A stretch of 64,000 bases of DNA from assembly GCF_002127215.1 (NCBI RefSeq), contig NZ_NFUT01000004.1:41821-105820 (forward strand), written 5' to 3'. The first letter of the stretch is position 1. The number at the start of each line of letters is the position of its first letter. Source of the DNA: Hydrogenophaga sp. IBVHS2 (GTDB lineage: Bacteria; Pseudomonadota; Gammaproteobacteria; Burkholderiales; Burkholderiaceae_C). The notes beneath the pieces are model-generated. The model made no database searches, was not told the origin of the DNA, and saw only the letters and a program-made list of their open reading frames with translations. Made by a program: the position numbers and the translations under genes. Below, piece after piece: positions 33,793 to 42,888 of the stretch.

Positions 33793-35400
33793 TCACATGC
33801 GGAAGACGCCGAATTTCGGCTCGCCGATCGGGGCGTTCTGCGCCGCCGACAGGGCCAGGGCCAGCACCCGTCGGGTGTCGGCCGGGTCGATCACGCCGTC
33901 GTCCCACAGCCGGGCGCTGGCGTAGTAGGGGTGCGACTGGTGCGCGAACTGGTCGAGCAGCGGCTGCTTGAAGGCGGCCTCGTCCTCGGCACTCCAGGTG
34001 CCGCCCTTGGCCTCGATGCCGTCGCGCTTGACGGTGGCCAGCACGCTGGCCGCCTGCTCGCCGCCCATGACGCTGATGCGGGCGTTGGGCCACATCCACA
34101 GGAAGCGCGGGCTGTAGGCGCGGCCGCACATGCCGTAATTGCCCGCGCCGTAGCTGCCGCCGATGATCACGGTGAACTTGGGCACCTGCGCGGTGGCGAC
34201 CGCCGTGACCATCTTGGCGCCGTGGCGGGCAATGCCTTCGTTCTCGACCTTGCGGCCCACCATGAAGCCGGTGATGTTCTGCAGGAACAGGAGCGGCACC
34301 TTGCGCTGGCAGCACAGCTCGATGAAGTGCGCGCCCTTCTGTGCGCTCTCGGAGAACAGCACGCCGTTGTTGGCCACGATGCCGATCGGCATGCCCTCGA
34401 TGTGGGCAAAGCCGCATACCAGGGTGGCGCCGAAGCGCGGTTTGAATTCGTGGAACTCCGACCCGTCCACCAGCCGGGCGATGATCTCGCGCACGTCGAA
34501 GGGCTTGCGGGTGTCGACCGGGATCACGCCGTACAGCTCCTCGGCATCGAACAGCGGGGCACGCGGCTCGCGCAGGGCGGCGGTGACTTCCTTGCGGTGG
34601 TTGAGCGAGGCCACGATCTGGCGCGCCAGCGCAATGGCGTCGGCATCGTCCTGGGCCAGGTGGTCGGCCACGCCCGATAGGCGGGTGTGCACGTCGCCAC
34701 CACCCAGGTCTTCGGCCGTCACCACCTCGCCGGTGGCGGCCTTCACCAGCGGCGGACCGCCCAGGAAGATGGTGCCCTGGTTCTTCACGATGATGGTCTC
34801 GTCGCTCATGGCCGGCACATAGGCACCGCCGGCGGTGCACGAGCCCATGACCACCGCGATCTGCGCGATGCCCTGCGCGCTCATGTTGGCCTGGTTGTAG
34901 AAGATGCGGCCGAAGTGGTCGCGGTCGGGGAAGACCTCGTCCTGGTTGGGCAGGTTGGCGCCGCCCGAGTCCACCAGGTAGATGCAGGGCAGGTGGTTCT
35001 GCTGGGCCACTTCCTGCGCCCGCAGGTGCTTCTTGACCGTCATGGGGTAGTAGGTGCCGCCCTTCACCGTGGCGTCGTTGCAGACCACCATGCAGTCCAC
35101 CCCGCTGACCCGGCCGATGCCGGCGATCACGCCGGCGCAGGGCGCGTCGCCGTTGTACATGCCGTGCGCCGCCAGCGGCGAGAGCTCCAGGAAGGGCGTG
35201 CCGGGGTCGAGCAGCAGCTGCACCCGGTCGCGCGGCAGCAGCTTGCCGCGCCCGGTGTGGCGGGCCCGGGCCACCTCGCCACCGCCCAGGGCGGCGGCCT
35301 CGATCTGGCGCCGCAGATCGTCCACCGCGGCGCGCATGGCCTGGGCATTGGCCTGGAAGTCGGCGGATCGGGGGTTGAGCTGGGAGGTCAGGATCGGCAT
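33793..35400 (-). CDS. mccB: 3-methylcrotonyl-CoA carboxylase, carboxyltransferase beta subunit
   Basis: A 535-residue protein starting [22 protein letters not shown]. It has the two crotonase-like halves of acyl-CoA carboxyltransferases, with [36 protein letters not shown] and [16 protein letters not shown] in the first and [24 protein letters not shown] plus [16 protein letters not shown] in the second. The latter text is typical of MccB (liuB). It transfers CO2 from biotin on MccA to methylcrotonyl-CoA. It heads the long run mccB-hydratase-bioAFD-mccA-ghrA-HMG-CoA lyase and is divergent from an AraC-type regulator. The start at 35400 matches the family. The open frame beyond it is noncoding. 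Confidence 0.95.
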   Translation of the reverse strand: MPILTSQLNPRSADFQANAQAMRAAVDDLRRQIEAAALGGGEVARARHTGRGKLLPRDRVQLLLDPGTPFLELSPLAAHGMYNGDAPCAGVIAGIGRVSGVDCMVVCNDATVKGGTYYPMTVKKHLRAQEVAQQNHLPCIYLVDSGGANLPNQDEVFPDRDHFGRIFYNQANMSAQGIAQIAVVMGSCTAGGAYVPAMSDETIIVKNQGTIFLGGPPLVKAATGEVVTAEDLGGGDVHTRLSGVADHLAQDDADAIALARQIVASLNHRKEVTAALREPRAPLFDAEELYGVIPVDTRKPFDVREIIARLVDGSEFHEFKPRFGATLVCGFAHIEGMPIGIVANNGVLFSESAQKGAHFIELCCQRKVPLLFLQNITGFMVGRKVENEGIARHGAKMVTAVATAQVPKFTVIIGGSYGAGNYGMCGRAYSPRFLWMWPNARISVMGGEQAASVLATVKRDGIEAKGGTWSAEDEAAFKQPLLDQFAHQSHPYYASARLWDDGVIDPADTRRVLALALSAAQNAPIGEPKFGVFRM

Positions 35401-35463
35401 GGCAGGCGCTCGGGGATGCGGGGTGCGGAATTGTGGAGGATAGCCATCGCGTCCACCGCCGGG

Positions 35464-35501
35464 GTGCCAGACAGGTTGCATATCGTGCCACTCTTGGGCA
35501 C
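35464..35501. promoter_or_regulatory. Direct and inverted GTGCC repeats between mccB and araC-type gene
   Basis: GTGCCA occurs at 35464-35469 and again at 35485-35490, 21 bases apart (two helical turns), the spacing expected for half-sites of an AraC-type activator. GTGCC at 35485 is also mirrored by GGCAC at 35497-35501. It lies in the 112-base divergent region. Its use as the operator is inferred. Confidence 0.4.
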
Positions 35502-35512
35502 ACTGCCGGCCC

Positions 35513-36553
35513 ATGAGCGAGACCCCTGATCCGCTGCTCCGCGGCCCTGCCTTGACGCCTGTTTCTCTGGTGCGGGCCATGGTGCTGGCGTACCGGCAGC
35601 GCGGCATGGATCCTGCCGCTGCACTGGACTCGGCCCTGATCGATGCCGACCGCCTGGACGACCCGGCCGGGCGCATCACCGCGGCGCAGATGGAACGGGT
35701 GTCGGAAGCCGCCATGCGCGAGCTGGACGACGAGGCGCTGGGCTGCTTTGCCCGGCCCCTGCCCTGGGGCAGCTACGGCATGCTGGCGCGCGCCTCGCTC
35801 TCGGCGCCCACACTGGGGCTGGCCCTCAGGCGCTGGTGCCGCCACCACGGCCTGATCGCCCCCGACGCCACGCTGGCACTGGAGGCGCAAGGCCCGCAGG
35901 CCCGCATCACCCTGACCCTGCACCGCCCGCCCGGCCCCATGGACGAACTCTGCGTGGTCTCGGTGCTGCGCAACATCCACGGGCTGGCCAGCTGGTATGC
36001 CGACTCCCGCATCCCGCTGCGCCAGGCGCTCTTCCCCTATCCGGCACCCGAGCATGTGGCGGCCTATGCCGCACTGTTCGAGGCGCCGGCCCGCTTCGGT
36101 GAACCCGCCGGTGCGCTGGTGTTCGATGCCCAGTACCTCAACCTGCCCATGCGGCGCGACGAGGCCGCCATGAACCAGCTGCTGCAGCGCGCCCTGCCCC
36201 TGACCGTGCGCTCGTTCCGGCGCGACCGCCTGCTGGTGCAGCGGGTGCGGCAGGCGCTGGCCGATCACCCGGCCGACACCCACAGCGCCGAGGGCCTGGC
36301 CGCCCTGCTGCACACCTCGGTGCGCAGCCTGCACCGCCAGCTGCAGGCCGAAGGCGCCTCGCTGCAGGCGCTCAAGGACGAGGTGCGGCTGCAGCGCGCC
36401 AGCGAGCTGCTGCTGCGCACCAACCGCCCGATCAAGCAGGTGGCCGAGGCGGCCGGCTTTCGCAACGAGAAGAGCTTTGCCCGCGCCTTCCGCGCCTGGA
36501 CCGGGCGCAGCCCCTCCGAATGGCGGCAGCCGTCCGGGACACCGGCGGCCTGA
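35513..36553 (+). CDS. AraC family transcriptional regulator
   Basis: A 346-residue protein with an N-terminal effector domain of the kind seen in OruR/ArgR-like AraC proteins (residues about 20-210, including [30 protein letters not shown]). The C-terminal DNA-binding domain has two helix-turn-helices ([21 protein letters not shown] and [33 protein letters not shown]). Divergent from mccB, so it probably controls the methylcrotonyl-CoA carboxylase/biotin run. The effector is not known. Confidence 0.88.
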   Translation: MSETPDPLLRGPALTPVSLVRAMVLAYRQRGMDPAAALDSALIDADRLDDPAGRITAAQMERVSEAAMRELDDEALGCFARPLPWGSYGMLARASLSAPTLGLALRRWCRHHGLIAPDATLALEAQGPQARITLTLHRPPGPMDELCVVSVLRNIHGLASWYADSRIPLRQALFPYPAPEHVAAYAALFEAPARFGEPAGALVFDAQYLNLPMRRDEAAMNQLLQRALPLTVRSFRRDRLLVQRVRQALADHPADTHSAEGLAALLHTSVRSLHRQLQAEGASLQALKDEVRLQRASELLLRTNRPIKQVAEAAGFRNEKSFARAFRAWTGRSPSEWRQPSGTPAA

Positions 36554-36563
36554 AGCCGGCGCC

Positions 36564-37217
36564 TCAGGCCGCCGGCCAGAGCGCCGGCAGATCCCCCATG
36601 TGGTGGAACACCCGGTGCACCGGCATGCGGGCAAAGGCACGGCCGTCGCCATGCGGGCAGTAGCCCCACACCGTGGCGCCGGCCGCCAGACCGGCCTGCG
36701 CGCCGGTGCCGGTGTCCTCGATCACCAGGCAGCGGCGCGGGTCCACGCCCAGATGGGCGGCGGCGGCCAGGTACACATCGGGGGCGGGCTTGGAGCGCGG
36801 CAGGTCGTGCCCGCTGAAGATGCGTTCGCCAAAAAACGGCGCCATGCCCACCTGCTGCAGCTGCATCACCACCTTGGCCTTGTCGGCACCCGAGGCGCAG
36901 GCAATGCGGCCACCCACCAGGGCGTGCAGATGGGCCACGGCCTCCAGCGCGCCCGCGATCACCTGCAACTCGGCCTGCAGGCGCTGGTTGCGCCGCTCGT
37001 AGAAGGCGCGCATCCAGTCCTCGGTGAGGGGCCGGCCGGTCTCGGCCTCGATGCGGGCGCGTTCGTCGCGCACCGCCTTGCCGATGAAGATGCGCTCGCA
37101 CTCGGCCTGGGACAGTGCCCAGCCGGCCTCGTTCAGCATCTCGCGCAGCACGCCGTTGGTGATGGGCTCGCTGTCCACCAGCACACCGTCGCAATCGAAC
37201 AGCACCGCATCGAACAT
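36564..37217 (-). CDS. HAD superfamily phosphatase
   Basis: A 217-residue protein starting MFDAVLFDCDGVLVDSEPI, with the nucleophile Asp in DCDGV (motif I). RIACASGADKAK is motif II, KPAPDVYLAAAAHLGVDPRRCLVIEDTGTGAQAGLAAGATVWGY gives motifs III and IV. It belongs to the phosphoglycolate phosphatase/beta-phosphoglucomutase-like subgroup with a helical cap. The substrate is unknown. The ATG at 37217 is preferred over an in-frame TTG three codons upstream. It converges on the AraC-type gene, 10 bases apart. Confidence 0.85.
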   Translation of the reverse strand: MFDAVLFDCDGVLVDSEPITNGVLREMLNEAGWALSQAECERIFIGKAVRDERARIEAETGRPLTEDWMRAFYERRNQRLQAELQVIAGALEAVAHLHALVGGRIACASGADKAKVVMQLQQVGMAPFFGERIFSGHDLPRSKPAPDVYLAAAAHLGVDPRRCLVIEDTGTGAQAGLAAGATVWGYCPHGDGRAFARMPVHRVFHHMGDLPALWPAA

Positions 37218-37237
37218 GGTCGGCAACGTGAAAGGTT

Positions 37238-37630
37238 TCAGTTCAGGATGTCGCCATCCAAATAAAGCCAGCGCCCTTCCTGCCGTTTGAAGCGGCTGCG
37301 CTCGTGCAGGCGCTGGCCACGCCCCTGGATGCGCGAGCGGGCCACGAATTCGACTTCGGCGGTGTCCGGCCCGGTGATGCGGTGGCCGCGCACCTCCAGC
37401 CCCAGCCAGCGCACAGCGGGGTCGAGCGCCAGATCGGCCGGACGGTGGTCAGGATGCCAGGTGGCGCGCAGGTAGGCCACATCGCCCCGCACGAAGGCGC
37501 TGTAGCGGGAGCGCATGAGCGATTCGGCATCAGGGGCCGGCACGCCGGTGCCGATGTGGCGGCCACAGCAGTCGGCCCAGGCGGCACGGCCGCAGGGGCA
37601 GGCTTCAGAGGGGGCACGCAGCTTCACCAT
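37238..37630 (-). CDS. YchJ family protein (UPF0225, SEC-C motif)
   Basis: A 130-residue protein. The N-terminal Cys motif CPCGRAAWADCCGRHIG is a SEC-C-type zinc site, followed by the YchJ core DAESLMRSRYSAFVRGDVAYLRATWHPDHRP and VEFVARSRIQGRGQRLHERSRFKR. Structure is an NTF2-like fold. Biochemical role unknown. It sits 7 bases from trkH on the same strand, so it is probably on the same transcript. Confidence 0.87.
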   Translation of the reverse strand: MVKLRAPSEACPCGRAAWADCCGRHIGTGVPAPDAESLMRSRYSAFVRGDVAYLRATWHPDHRPADLALDPAVRWLGLEVRGHRITGPDTAEVEFVARSRIQGRGQRLHERSRFKRQEGRWLYLDGDILN

Positions 37631-37637
37631 CCGACCG

Positions 37638-39098
37638 TCAACGCCGCCAGAAATGGCCGGTGAACAGCACCAGCACGGTCAGCAGTTCCAGCCGGCCCAG
37701 CAGCATGGCGAAGGTCAGCACCCAGATCTGGAAATCGTTGAGCACGCCGAAGTTGCTCGAGGGACCCACCAGCCCCAGGCCCGGGCCGATGTTGTTGACC
37801 GTGGCCACCACCGCCGAGAACGCGGTGACGATGTCCAGCCCGGTGAACAGCAGCAGCATGGTCAGGCCCATGGTGGTGGCACCGTAGATCAGCATGAAGC
37901 CCAGCACCGAGGTCATGACCGACATGGGCATCACGGCACCGCCCAGCGTCACCGGGTTGACCACGCGCGGGTGGATGATGCGCACCAGTTCGCGCCGCGC
38001 CTGCTTGACCAGCAGCACCATGCGGACCATCTTGATGCCGCCGCCGGTGGAGCCGGCACACGACGCAAAGCAGCCCAGGAACATCATGAACACCGGCGCG
38101 AACACCGGCCACTGGGCGTAGTCGGTGGAGGCATAGCCGGTGGTGGTGGCCAGCGACACCACATGGAAGGCGCTGGTGCGCAGCGCCTCGGGCACCGAGT
38201 CGACCACACCGTGCACCGCCAGCAGCACGGCGACGATCAGCACCGACACCGCCAGCACCACCAGATAGGTTCGGATCTCGCGGTCGCCGGTGATCACGCG
38301 CAGCGAGCGGGTGCGCAGCACCACGAAGTAGCGCACGAAGCTGATGCCGGCCAGCGCCATGAAGACGGTGGCCACCAGCTCGATCTCGGGGGAATCGAAA
38401 TGCCCGAAGCTGGCGTCGTACGACGAGAAACCGCCCAGGCCCATGGTGGTGCACATGTGCATGAAGGCATCGGCCCAGCCCATGCCGGCCCAGCGGTAGG
38501 CCAGCATGCACAGCACCGAGAACAGCACGTACACGCCCCATAGGCCGCGCGCCGTCTCGGCGATGCGCGGGGTGAATTTGGTGTCCTTCATGGGGCCGGG
38601 CGTCTCGGCCTTGTAGAGCTGCACGCCGCCCAGACCCAGCAGCGGCAGGATGGCCACCACCAGCAGCATGATGCCCAGGCCGCCCACCAGCTGCAGGAAG
38701 CAGCGCCAGATGTTCACCGACACCGGCAGGTCGTCCAGGCCCGACAGCGCCGTGGCACCGGTGGCGGTGAGCGCGCTCATGGCCTCGAAGTAGGCACGCG
38801 CCCAGTCGATGCCGGGCACGGTGAACATCAGCGGCAGGGCCGCGAAGGCCGGCAGCACCACCCACACCAGGTTGACCAGCAGGAAGCCGTCGCGGGCCTG
38901 CAGTTCGCGCCGGAAGCGCCGGGTGTAGCGCCACAGCAGCAGGCCGCACAGCAGGTTGAGCACCAGGCCGCCGGCCCACACCGCCACATGGTGGTGGCCA
39001 TCGAGGAACCAGGCCCAGCCCAGCGGCACCAGCCAGGCGGGCGCGAAGGCCAGCAGGATGCGCGAGAAGACCGAGAGGACCGGCAGCAGGGTGTACAT
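37638..39098 (-). CDS. trkH: Trk potassium uptake system membrane protein TrkH
   Basis: A 486-residue membrane protein with the four-fold pore pattern of Trk/Ktr transporters, for example ALTATGATALSGL, TTMGLGGFSSY, TTTGYASTDY, CFASCAGSTGGGIKMVR and NNIGPGLG, each with the selectivity-filter Gly. It takes up K+ together with the cytoplasmic TrkA, encoded just upstream. The start MYTLLPV at 39098 leaves 4 bases to the trkA stop. An in-frame alternative 8 codons earlier would overlap trkA by 20 bases. Confidence 0.94.
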   Translation of the reverse strand: MYTLLPVLSVFSRILLAFAPAWLVPLGWAWFLDGHHHVAVWAGGLVLNLLCGLLLWRYTRRFRRELQARDGFLLVNLVWVVLPAFAALPLMFTVPGIDWARAYFEAMSALTATGATALSGLDDLPVSVNIWRCFLQLVGGLGIMLLVVAILPLLGLGGVQLYKAETPGPMKDTKFTPRIAETARGLWGVYVLFSVLCMLAYRWAGMGWADAFMHMCTTMGLGGFSSYDASFGHFDSPEIELVATVFMALAGISFVRYFVVLRTRSLRVITGDREIRTYLVVLAVSVLIVAVLLAVHGVVDSVPEALRTSAFHVVSLATTTGYASTDYAQWPVFAPVFMMFLGCFASCAGSTGGGIKMVRMVLLVKQARRELVRIIHPRVVNPVTLGGAVMPMSVMTSVLGFMLIYGATTMGLTMLLLFTGLDIVTAFSAVVATVNNIGPGLGLVGPSSNFGVLNDFQIWVLTFAMLLGRLELLTVLVLFTGHFWRR

Positions 39099-39102
39099 GC
39101 GG

Positions 39103-40494
39103 TCAGCCAAAGAAGGTGGCACTGACCTGGAACAGCTTCTCCACCTCGCGCACCTGCCGCTTGTTGGGGATGAAGATGATGATGTGGTCGTCCGGCTCGA
39201 TCAGGGTGTCGTGGTGCGGCATGAGCACCTCCGACTTGCGGCCCTCGCCGCGCACGATGGCACCGATGCGGGTGCCCTGCGGCAGCCGGATCTCCTCCAC
39301 CCGGCGGCCCACCAGCTTGCTGGTCTTCACGTCGCCCCGGGCGATGCCCTCCAGCGCCTCGGCGGCGCCCCGGCGCAGGCTGTGCACCGCCGCCACGTCG
39401 CCGCGCCGCAGGTGGGTGAGCAGTTCGCCGATCACCGTCTGCGAGGGCGAGATGGCGATGTCGATGGTGCTGCCCTGCATCATGTCGGCATAGGCCCGGC
39501 GGTTGATGAGCGCCATGACCCGGTTGGCGCCCAGGCGCTTGGCCAGCATGGAGGACATGATGTTGTCCTCGTCGTCGCTGGTGAGGGCCAGGAACATGTC
39601 CATCTCGCCCACGTTCTCGTCCAGCAGCAGGTCTTCATCCGCCCCGTCGCCGTTGAGGATGAGCATGCTCGACGGCAGCTGGCTGGCCAGGTATTCGCAG
39701 CGGCGCTTGTCGCGCTCGATGATCTTGACCTCGCACTGCCCGGCCAGGCTGCGCGCCAGCCGCAGGCCGACCTTGCCGCCGCCGGCGATCATGACCCGCT
39801 GCACCGGCTTGTCGATGTTGTGGATGGCGCCCAGCACGTAACGGATCTTCTGGGTGTCGGCCAGCACGAACACCTCGTCGCCGGCCAGGATGCGGGTGTC
39901 CGGCCGGGCCTCGATCTCGGTGTCCTGCCGGTAGAGCGCCACCACCCGCATCTCGCACTGGGGAAAGCGCTGGCGGAACTCGCCGATGGTGTGCCCCACC
40001 AGGGCCCCGCCGTGGGCGGCCCGCACCGCGATCAGGCTGGCCCGGCCATCGGCGAACTCCAGCACCTGCAGCGCCTCGGGGTAGCTGATGAGCTGGTGGA
40101 TGTAGCGGGTGACCGAGGCCTCGGGGCAGATCACATGGTCCACCGCAAAGCCCGACTTGCCCAGCAGGGCATCGCCCTCGACGAACTCGGGCGAACGCAG
40201 GCGGGCGATGGTGCTGGGGATGTTGAACACATCGTGCGCCACCTTGCAGACCACCAGGTTGGTGTCGTCGTTGGCGGCGCAGGCGATCACCATGTCGGCG
40301 TCCTTGGCGCCGGCCTCCTTGAGCACCGAGGGCTGTATGCCGTTGCCCACCACGCCGCGCAGGTCCAGCCGGTCTTCCAGCAGGCGCAGCCGGGCGGCAT
40401 CCATGTCGACCATGGTGATGTCGTTCTGCTCCGACACCAGGCTCTCGGCCACGCTTTCGCCCACGCGCCCGGCCCCGAGGATGATGATGTTCAT
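39103..40494 (-). CDS. trkA: Trk potassium uptake system regulatory protein TrkA
   Basis: A 463-residue protein made of two RCK (TrkA-N plus TrkA-C) repeats. MNIIILGAGRVGESVAESL opens the first nucleotide-binding Rossmann fold, and MIAGGGKVGLRLARSLAG opens the second near residue 230. TrkA binds NAD(H)/ATP and gates TrkH. The pair trkA-trkH forms a clean two-gene unit. Confidence 0.95.
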   Translation of the reverse strand: MNIIILGAGRVGESVAESLVSEQNDITMVDMDAARLRLLEDRLDLRGVVGNGIQPSVLKEAGAKDADMVIACAANDDTNLVVCKVAHDVFNIPSTIARLRSPEFVEGDALLGKSGFAVDHVICPEASVTRYIHQLISYPEALQVLEFADGRASLIAVRAAHGGALVGHTIGEFRQRFPQCEMRVVALYRQDTEIEARPDTRILAGDEVFVLADTQKIRYVLGAIHNIDKPVQRVMIAGGGKVGLRLARSLAGQCEVKIIERDKRRCEYLASQLPSSMLILNGDGADEDLLLDENVGEMDMFLALTSDDEDNIMSSMLAKRLGANRVMALINRRAYADMMQGSTIDIAISPSQTVIGELLTHLRRGDVAAVHSLRRGAAEALEGIARGDVKTSKLVGRRVEEIRLPQGTRIGAIVRGEGRKSEVLMPHHDTLIEPDDHIIIFIPNKRQVREVEKLFQVSATFFG

Positions 40495-40531
40495 GGGACG
40501 CGATGGTACCTGCCGCGCCGGCGGCAGGCCC

Positions 40532-41662
40532 TCAGGCCAGGGCGCGCTGGATCAGGATCTTCTGCACGTCGGAGGTGCCTTCGTAGATCTGGCAGACGCG
40601 CACGTCGCGCCAGATCCGCTCCACCGGAAAGTCGCTCACATAGCCGTAACCGCCGTGCACCTGGATGGCGTCGCTGCAGACGCGTTCGGCCATCTCGCTG
40701 GCGAACAGCTTGGCCATGGCGGCCTCCTTCAGGCAGGGCTGGCCGGCGTCGCGCAGGGCGGCGGCGTGCAGGGTGAGTGCGCGCGCCGCCTCGATCTGCG
40801 TGGCCATCTCGGCCAGCCGGAAACCCACCGCCTGGTGGTTGAAAATGGGCTGGCCAAAGCTCTCGCGCTGCTTGGCGTAGGTCACGGCGCAATCAAAGGC
40901 GCTGCGCGCCATGCCGATGCTCTGTGCCGCAATGCCGATGCGCCCGCCTTCAAGTGCCGACAGGGCGATCTTGTAGCCCTCGCCCTCGGCACCGATCAGG
41001 TTCTCGGCCGGCACATGGCAGTTCTCGAAATTGATCTGTGCCGTGTCGCTGCTGTGCTGGCCGACCTTGTCCTCCAGCCGGGCCACCTGGTAGCCCGGTG
41101 TGTCGGTGGGCACGATGAAGGCGCTCATGCCGCGCTTGCCGGCGGCCTTGTCGGTCACCGCGATCACGATGGCCACCTGACCGTGGCGACCGCTGGTGAT
41201 GAACTGCTTGACGCCGTTGATGACATAGCCGTCGCCGGTGCGGGTGGCCGTGGTGCGCAGGGCCGAGGCGTCCGACCCCACATGCGGCTCGGTCAGGCAG
41301 AAGGCGCCCAGCATCCGGCCCTGGGCCAGCGGCCGCAGCCAGCGCTCCTGCTGCTGGGCATTGCCGTAGCGCATGAGGATGGCATTGACCGGGCAGTTGG
41401 TCACGCTGATGGCGGTGCTGGTGCCGCCGTCGCCGGCGGCGATTTCTTCCAGCACCACGGCCAGGGTCACATAGTTCAGCCCGGCACCGCCCAGCTCTTC
41501 AGGCACGCAGATGCCGTAGGCCCCCAGCTCGGCCAGGCCCTTGTGGGCCTCGACCGGGAAGTGGTGCTCGCGGTCCCACCTGGCCGCGTTCGGCCACAGC
41601 TGTTCCTGGGCAAAGGCGCGCACCGCGTCGAGGATCATGATCTGGTCGTCGGTCAGCAGCAT
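40532..41662 (-). CDS. Acyl-CoA dehydrogenase
   Basis: A 376-residue flavoprotein with FCLTEPHVGSDASALRTTA (FAD/substrate site), VINGVKQFITSG, RLEDKVGQHSSDTAQINFENCHVP and the C-terminal AMAKLFASEMAERVCSDAIQVHGGYGYVSDFPVERIWRD. The Glu-type catalytic base region and length fit short/branched-chain enzymes. It is co-directional with thiolase 14 bases upstream and so with the liu operon. The exact chain specificity is uncertain. A role in branched-chain or short-chain acyl-CoA oxidation is inferred from context. Confidence 0.9.
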   Translation of the reverse strand: MLLTDDQIMILDAVRAFAQEQLWPNAARWDREHHFPVEAHKGLAELGAYGICVPEELGGAGLNYVTLAVVLEEIAAGDGGTSTAISVTNCPVNAILMRYGNAQQQERWLRPLAQGRMLGAFCLTEPHVGSDASALRTTATRTGDGYVINGVKQFITSGRHGQVAIVIAVTDKAAGKRGMSAFIVPTDTPGYQVARLEDKVGQHSSDTAQINFENCHVPAENLIGAEGEGYKIALSALEGGRIGIAAQSIGMARSAFDCAVTYAKQRESFGQPIFNHQAVGFRLAEMATQIEAARALTLHAAALRDAGQPCLKEAAMAKLFASEMAERVCSDAIQVHGGYGYVSDFPVERIWRDVRVCQIYEGTSDVQKILIQRALA

Positions 41663-41676
41663 GGCGCGGGTCCGGG

Positions 41677-42858
41677 TTACAGGAGTTCGATGGCCATGGC
41701 GGTGGCTTCACCACCACCGATGCACAGCGTGGCCACGCCCCGCTTGCCGCCACGGGCTTTCAGCGCATGGATGAGCGTGACCAGGATGCGCGCGCCGCTG
41801 GCGCCGATGGGGTGGCCCAGGGCGCAGGCGCCGCCGTTGACGTTGACGCGCTCGTGCGGCACCTTGAGCTCGGCCATGAGGGCCATGGGCACCACCGCAA
41901 AGGCCTCGTTCACTTCCCACAGGTCCACGTCGGCCACGCTCCAGCCGGTGGCCTGCAGCAGCTTCTGGGTGGCGAACACCGGCGCGGTGGTGAACCAGTT
42001 CGGCTCCTGCGCATGGGTGGTGTGGCCGACGATGCGGGCCAGCGGCTTCGCGCCCAGGGCCTGGGCGGTGGAGGCGCGGGCCAGCACCAGGGCGGCGGCG
42101 CCGTCGTTGATGGAGGAGCTGCTGGCGGCGGTGATGGTGCCGTCCTTCTTGAAGGCGGGCTTGAGCGCCGGAATCTTGTCCAGCTTGACCTTGCCCGGGC
42201 CTTCGTCGATGGACACCACGCGCTCGCCGCTGCGGTCCTTGACGGTGACCGGGGTGATCTCGGCGGCGAAGGCGCCGCTGTCGGTGGCGGCCTTGGCGCG
42301 CTGCACCGACGCAATGGCAAAGGCGTCCTGCTGCTCGCGGGTGAACTGGTACTTGGCGGCGCAGTCCTCACCAAAGGTGCCCATGCTGCGGCCGGGCTCG
42401 TAGGCGTCTTCCAGGCCGTCGAGCATCATGTGGTCGAAGATGCGGTCGTGGCCCATGCGGTAGCCACCGCGGCCTTTGAGCATGAGGTAAGGGGCATTGG
42501 TCATGCTCTCCATGCCGCCGGCCACCATCACGCGGGCGCTGCCGGCCATGAGCATGTCGTGGGCCAGCATGGCGGCCTTCATGCCCGAGCCGCACATCTT
42601 GGACAGGGTCACCGCGCCGGCCGAGAGCGGCAGTCCGCCCTTGAGGGCGGCCTGGCGCGCCGGGGCCTGGCCCTGACCGGCCATCAGGCAGTTGCCGAAC
42701 AGCACCTCGTTCACCTCGGCCGGCGCCACGCCGGCGCGCTCCACGGCGGCCTTGATGGCGGCACCGCCCAGGTCGTGCGCGGACAAGGGACTGAAATCGC
42801 CCTGGAAGGCGCCCATGGGCGTGCGGGCGGCACCGAGGATGACGACGGGATCGGACAT
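41677..42858 (-). CDS. Acetyl-CoA C-acetyltransferase (thiolase)
   Basis: A 393-residue protein with the three thiolase signatures: LSKMCGSGMKAAMLAHDML with the acyl-binding Cys, NVNGGACALGHPIGASGARI with the catalytic His, and ATLCIGGGEATAMAIELL with the second Cys. It interconverts two acetyl-CoA and acetoacetyl-CoA. In this operon it probably finishes leucine breakdown by cleaving acetoacetyl-CoA from acetoacetate. In betaproteobacteria similar enzymes also feed polyhydroxybutyrate synthesis, but no phaB/phaC is here. Confidence 0.93.
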   Translation of the reverse strand: MSDPVVILGAARTPMGAFQGDFSPLSAHDLGGAAIKAAVERAGVAPAEVNEVLFGNCLMAGQGQAPARQAALKGGLPLSAGAVTLSKMCGSGMKAAMLAHDMLMAGSARVMVAGGMESMTNAPYLMLKGRGGYRMGHDRIFDHMMLDGLEDAYEPGRSMGTFGEDCAAKYQFTREQQDAFAIASVQRAKAATDSGAFAAEITPVTVKDRSGERVVSIDEGPGKVKLDKIPALKPAFKKDGTITAASSSSINDGAAALVLARASTAQALGAKPLARIVGHTTHAQEPNWFTTAPVFATQKLLQATGWSVADVDLWEVNEAFAVVPMALMAELKVPHERVNVNGGACALGHPIGASGARILVTLIHALKARGGKRGVATLCIGGGEATAMAIELL

Positions 42859-42888
42859 GGAGAACTCCTTGCGAAACAGGTGGGGGAA

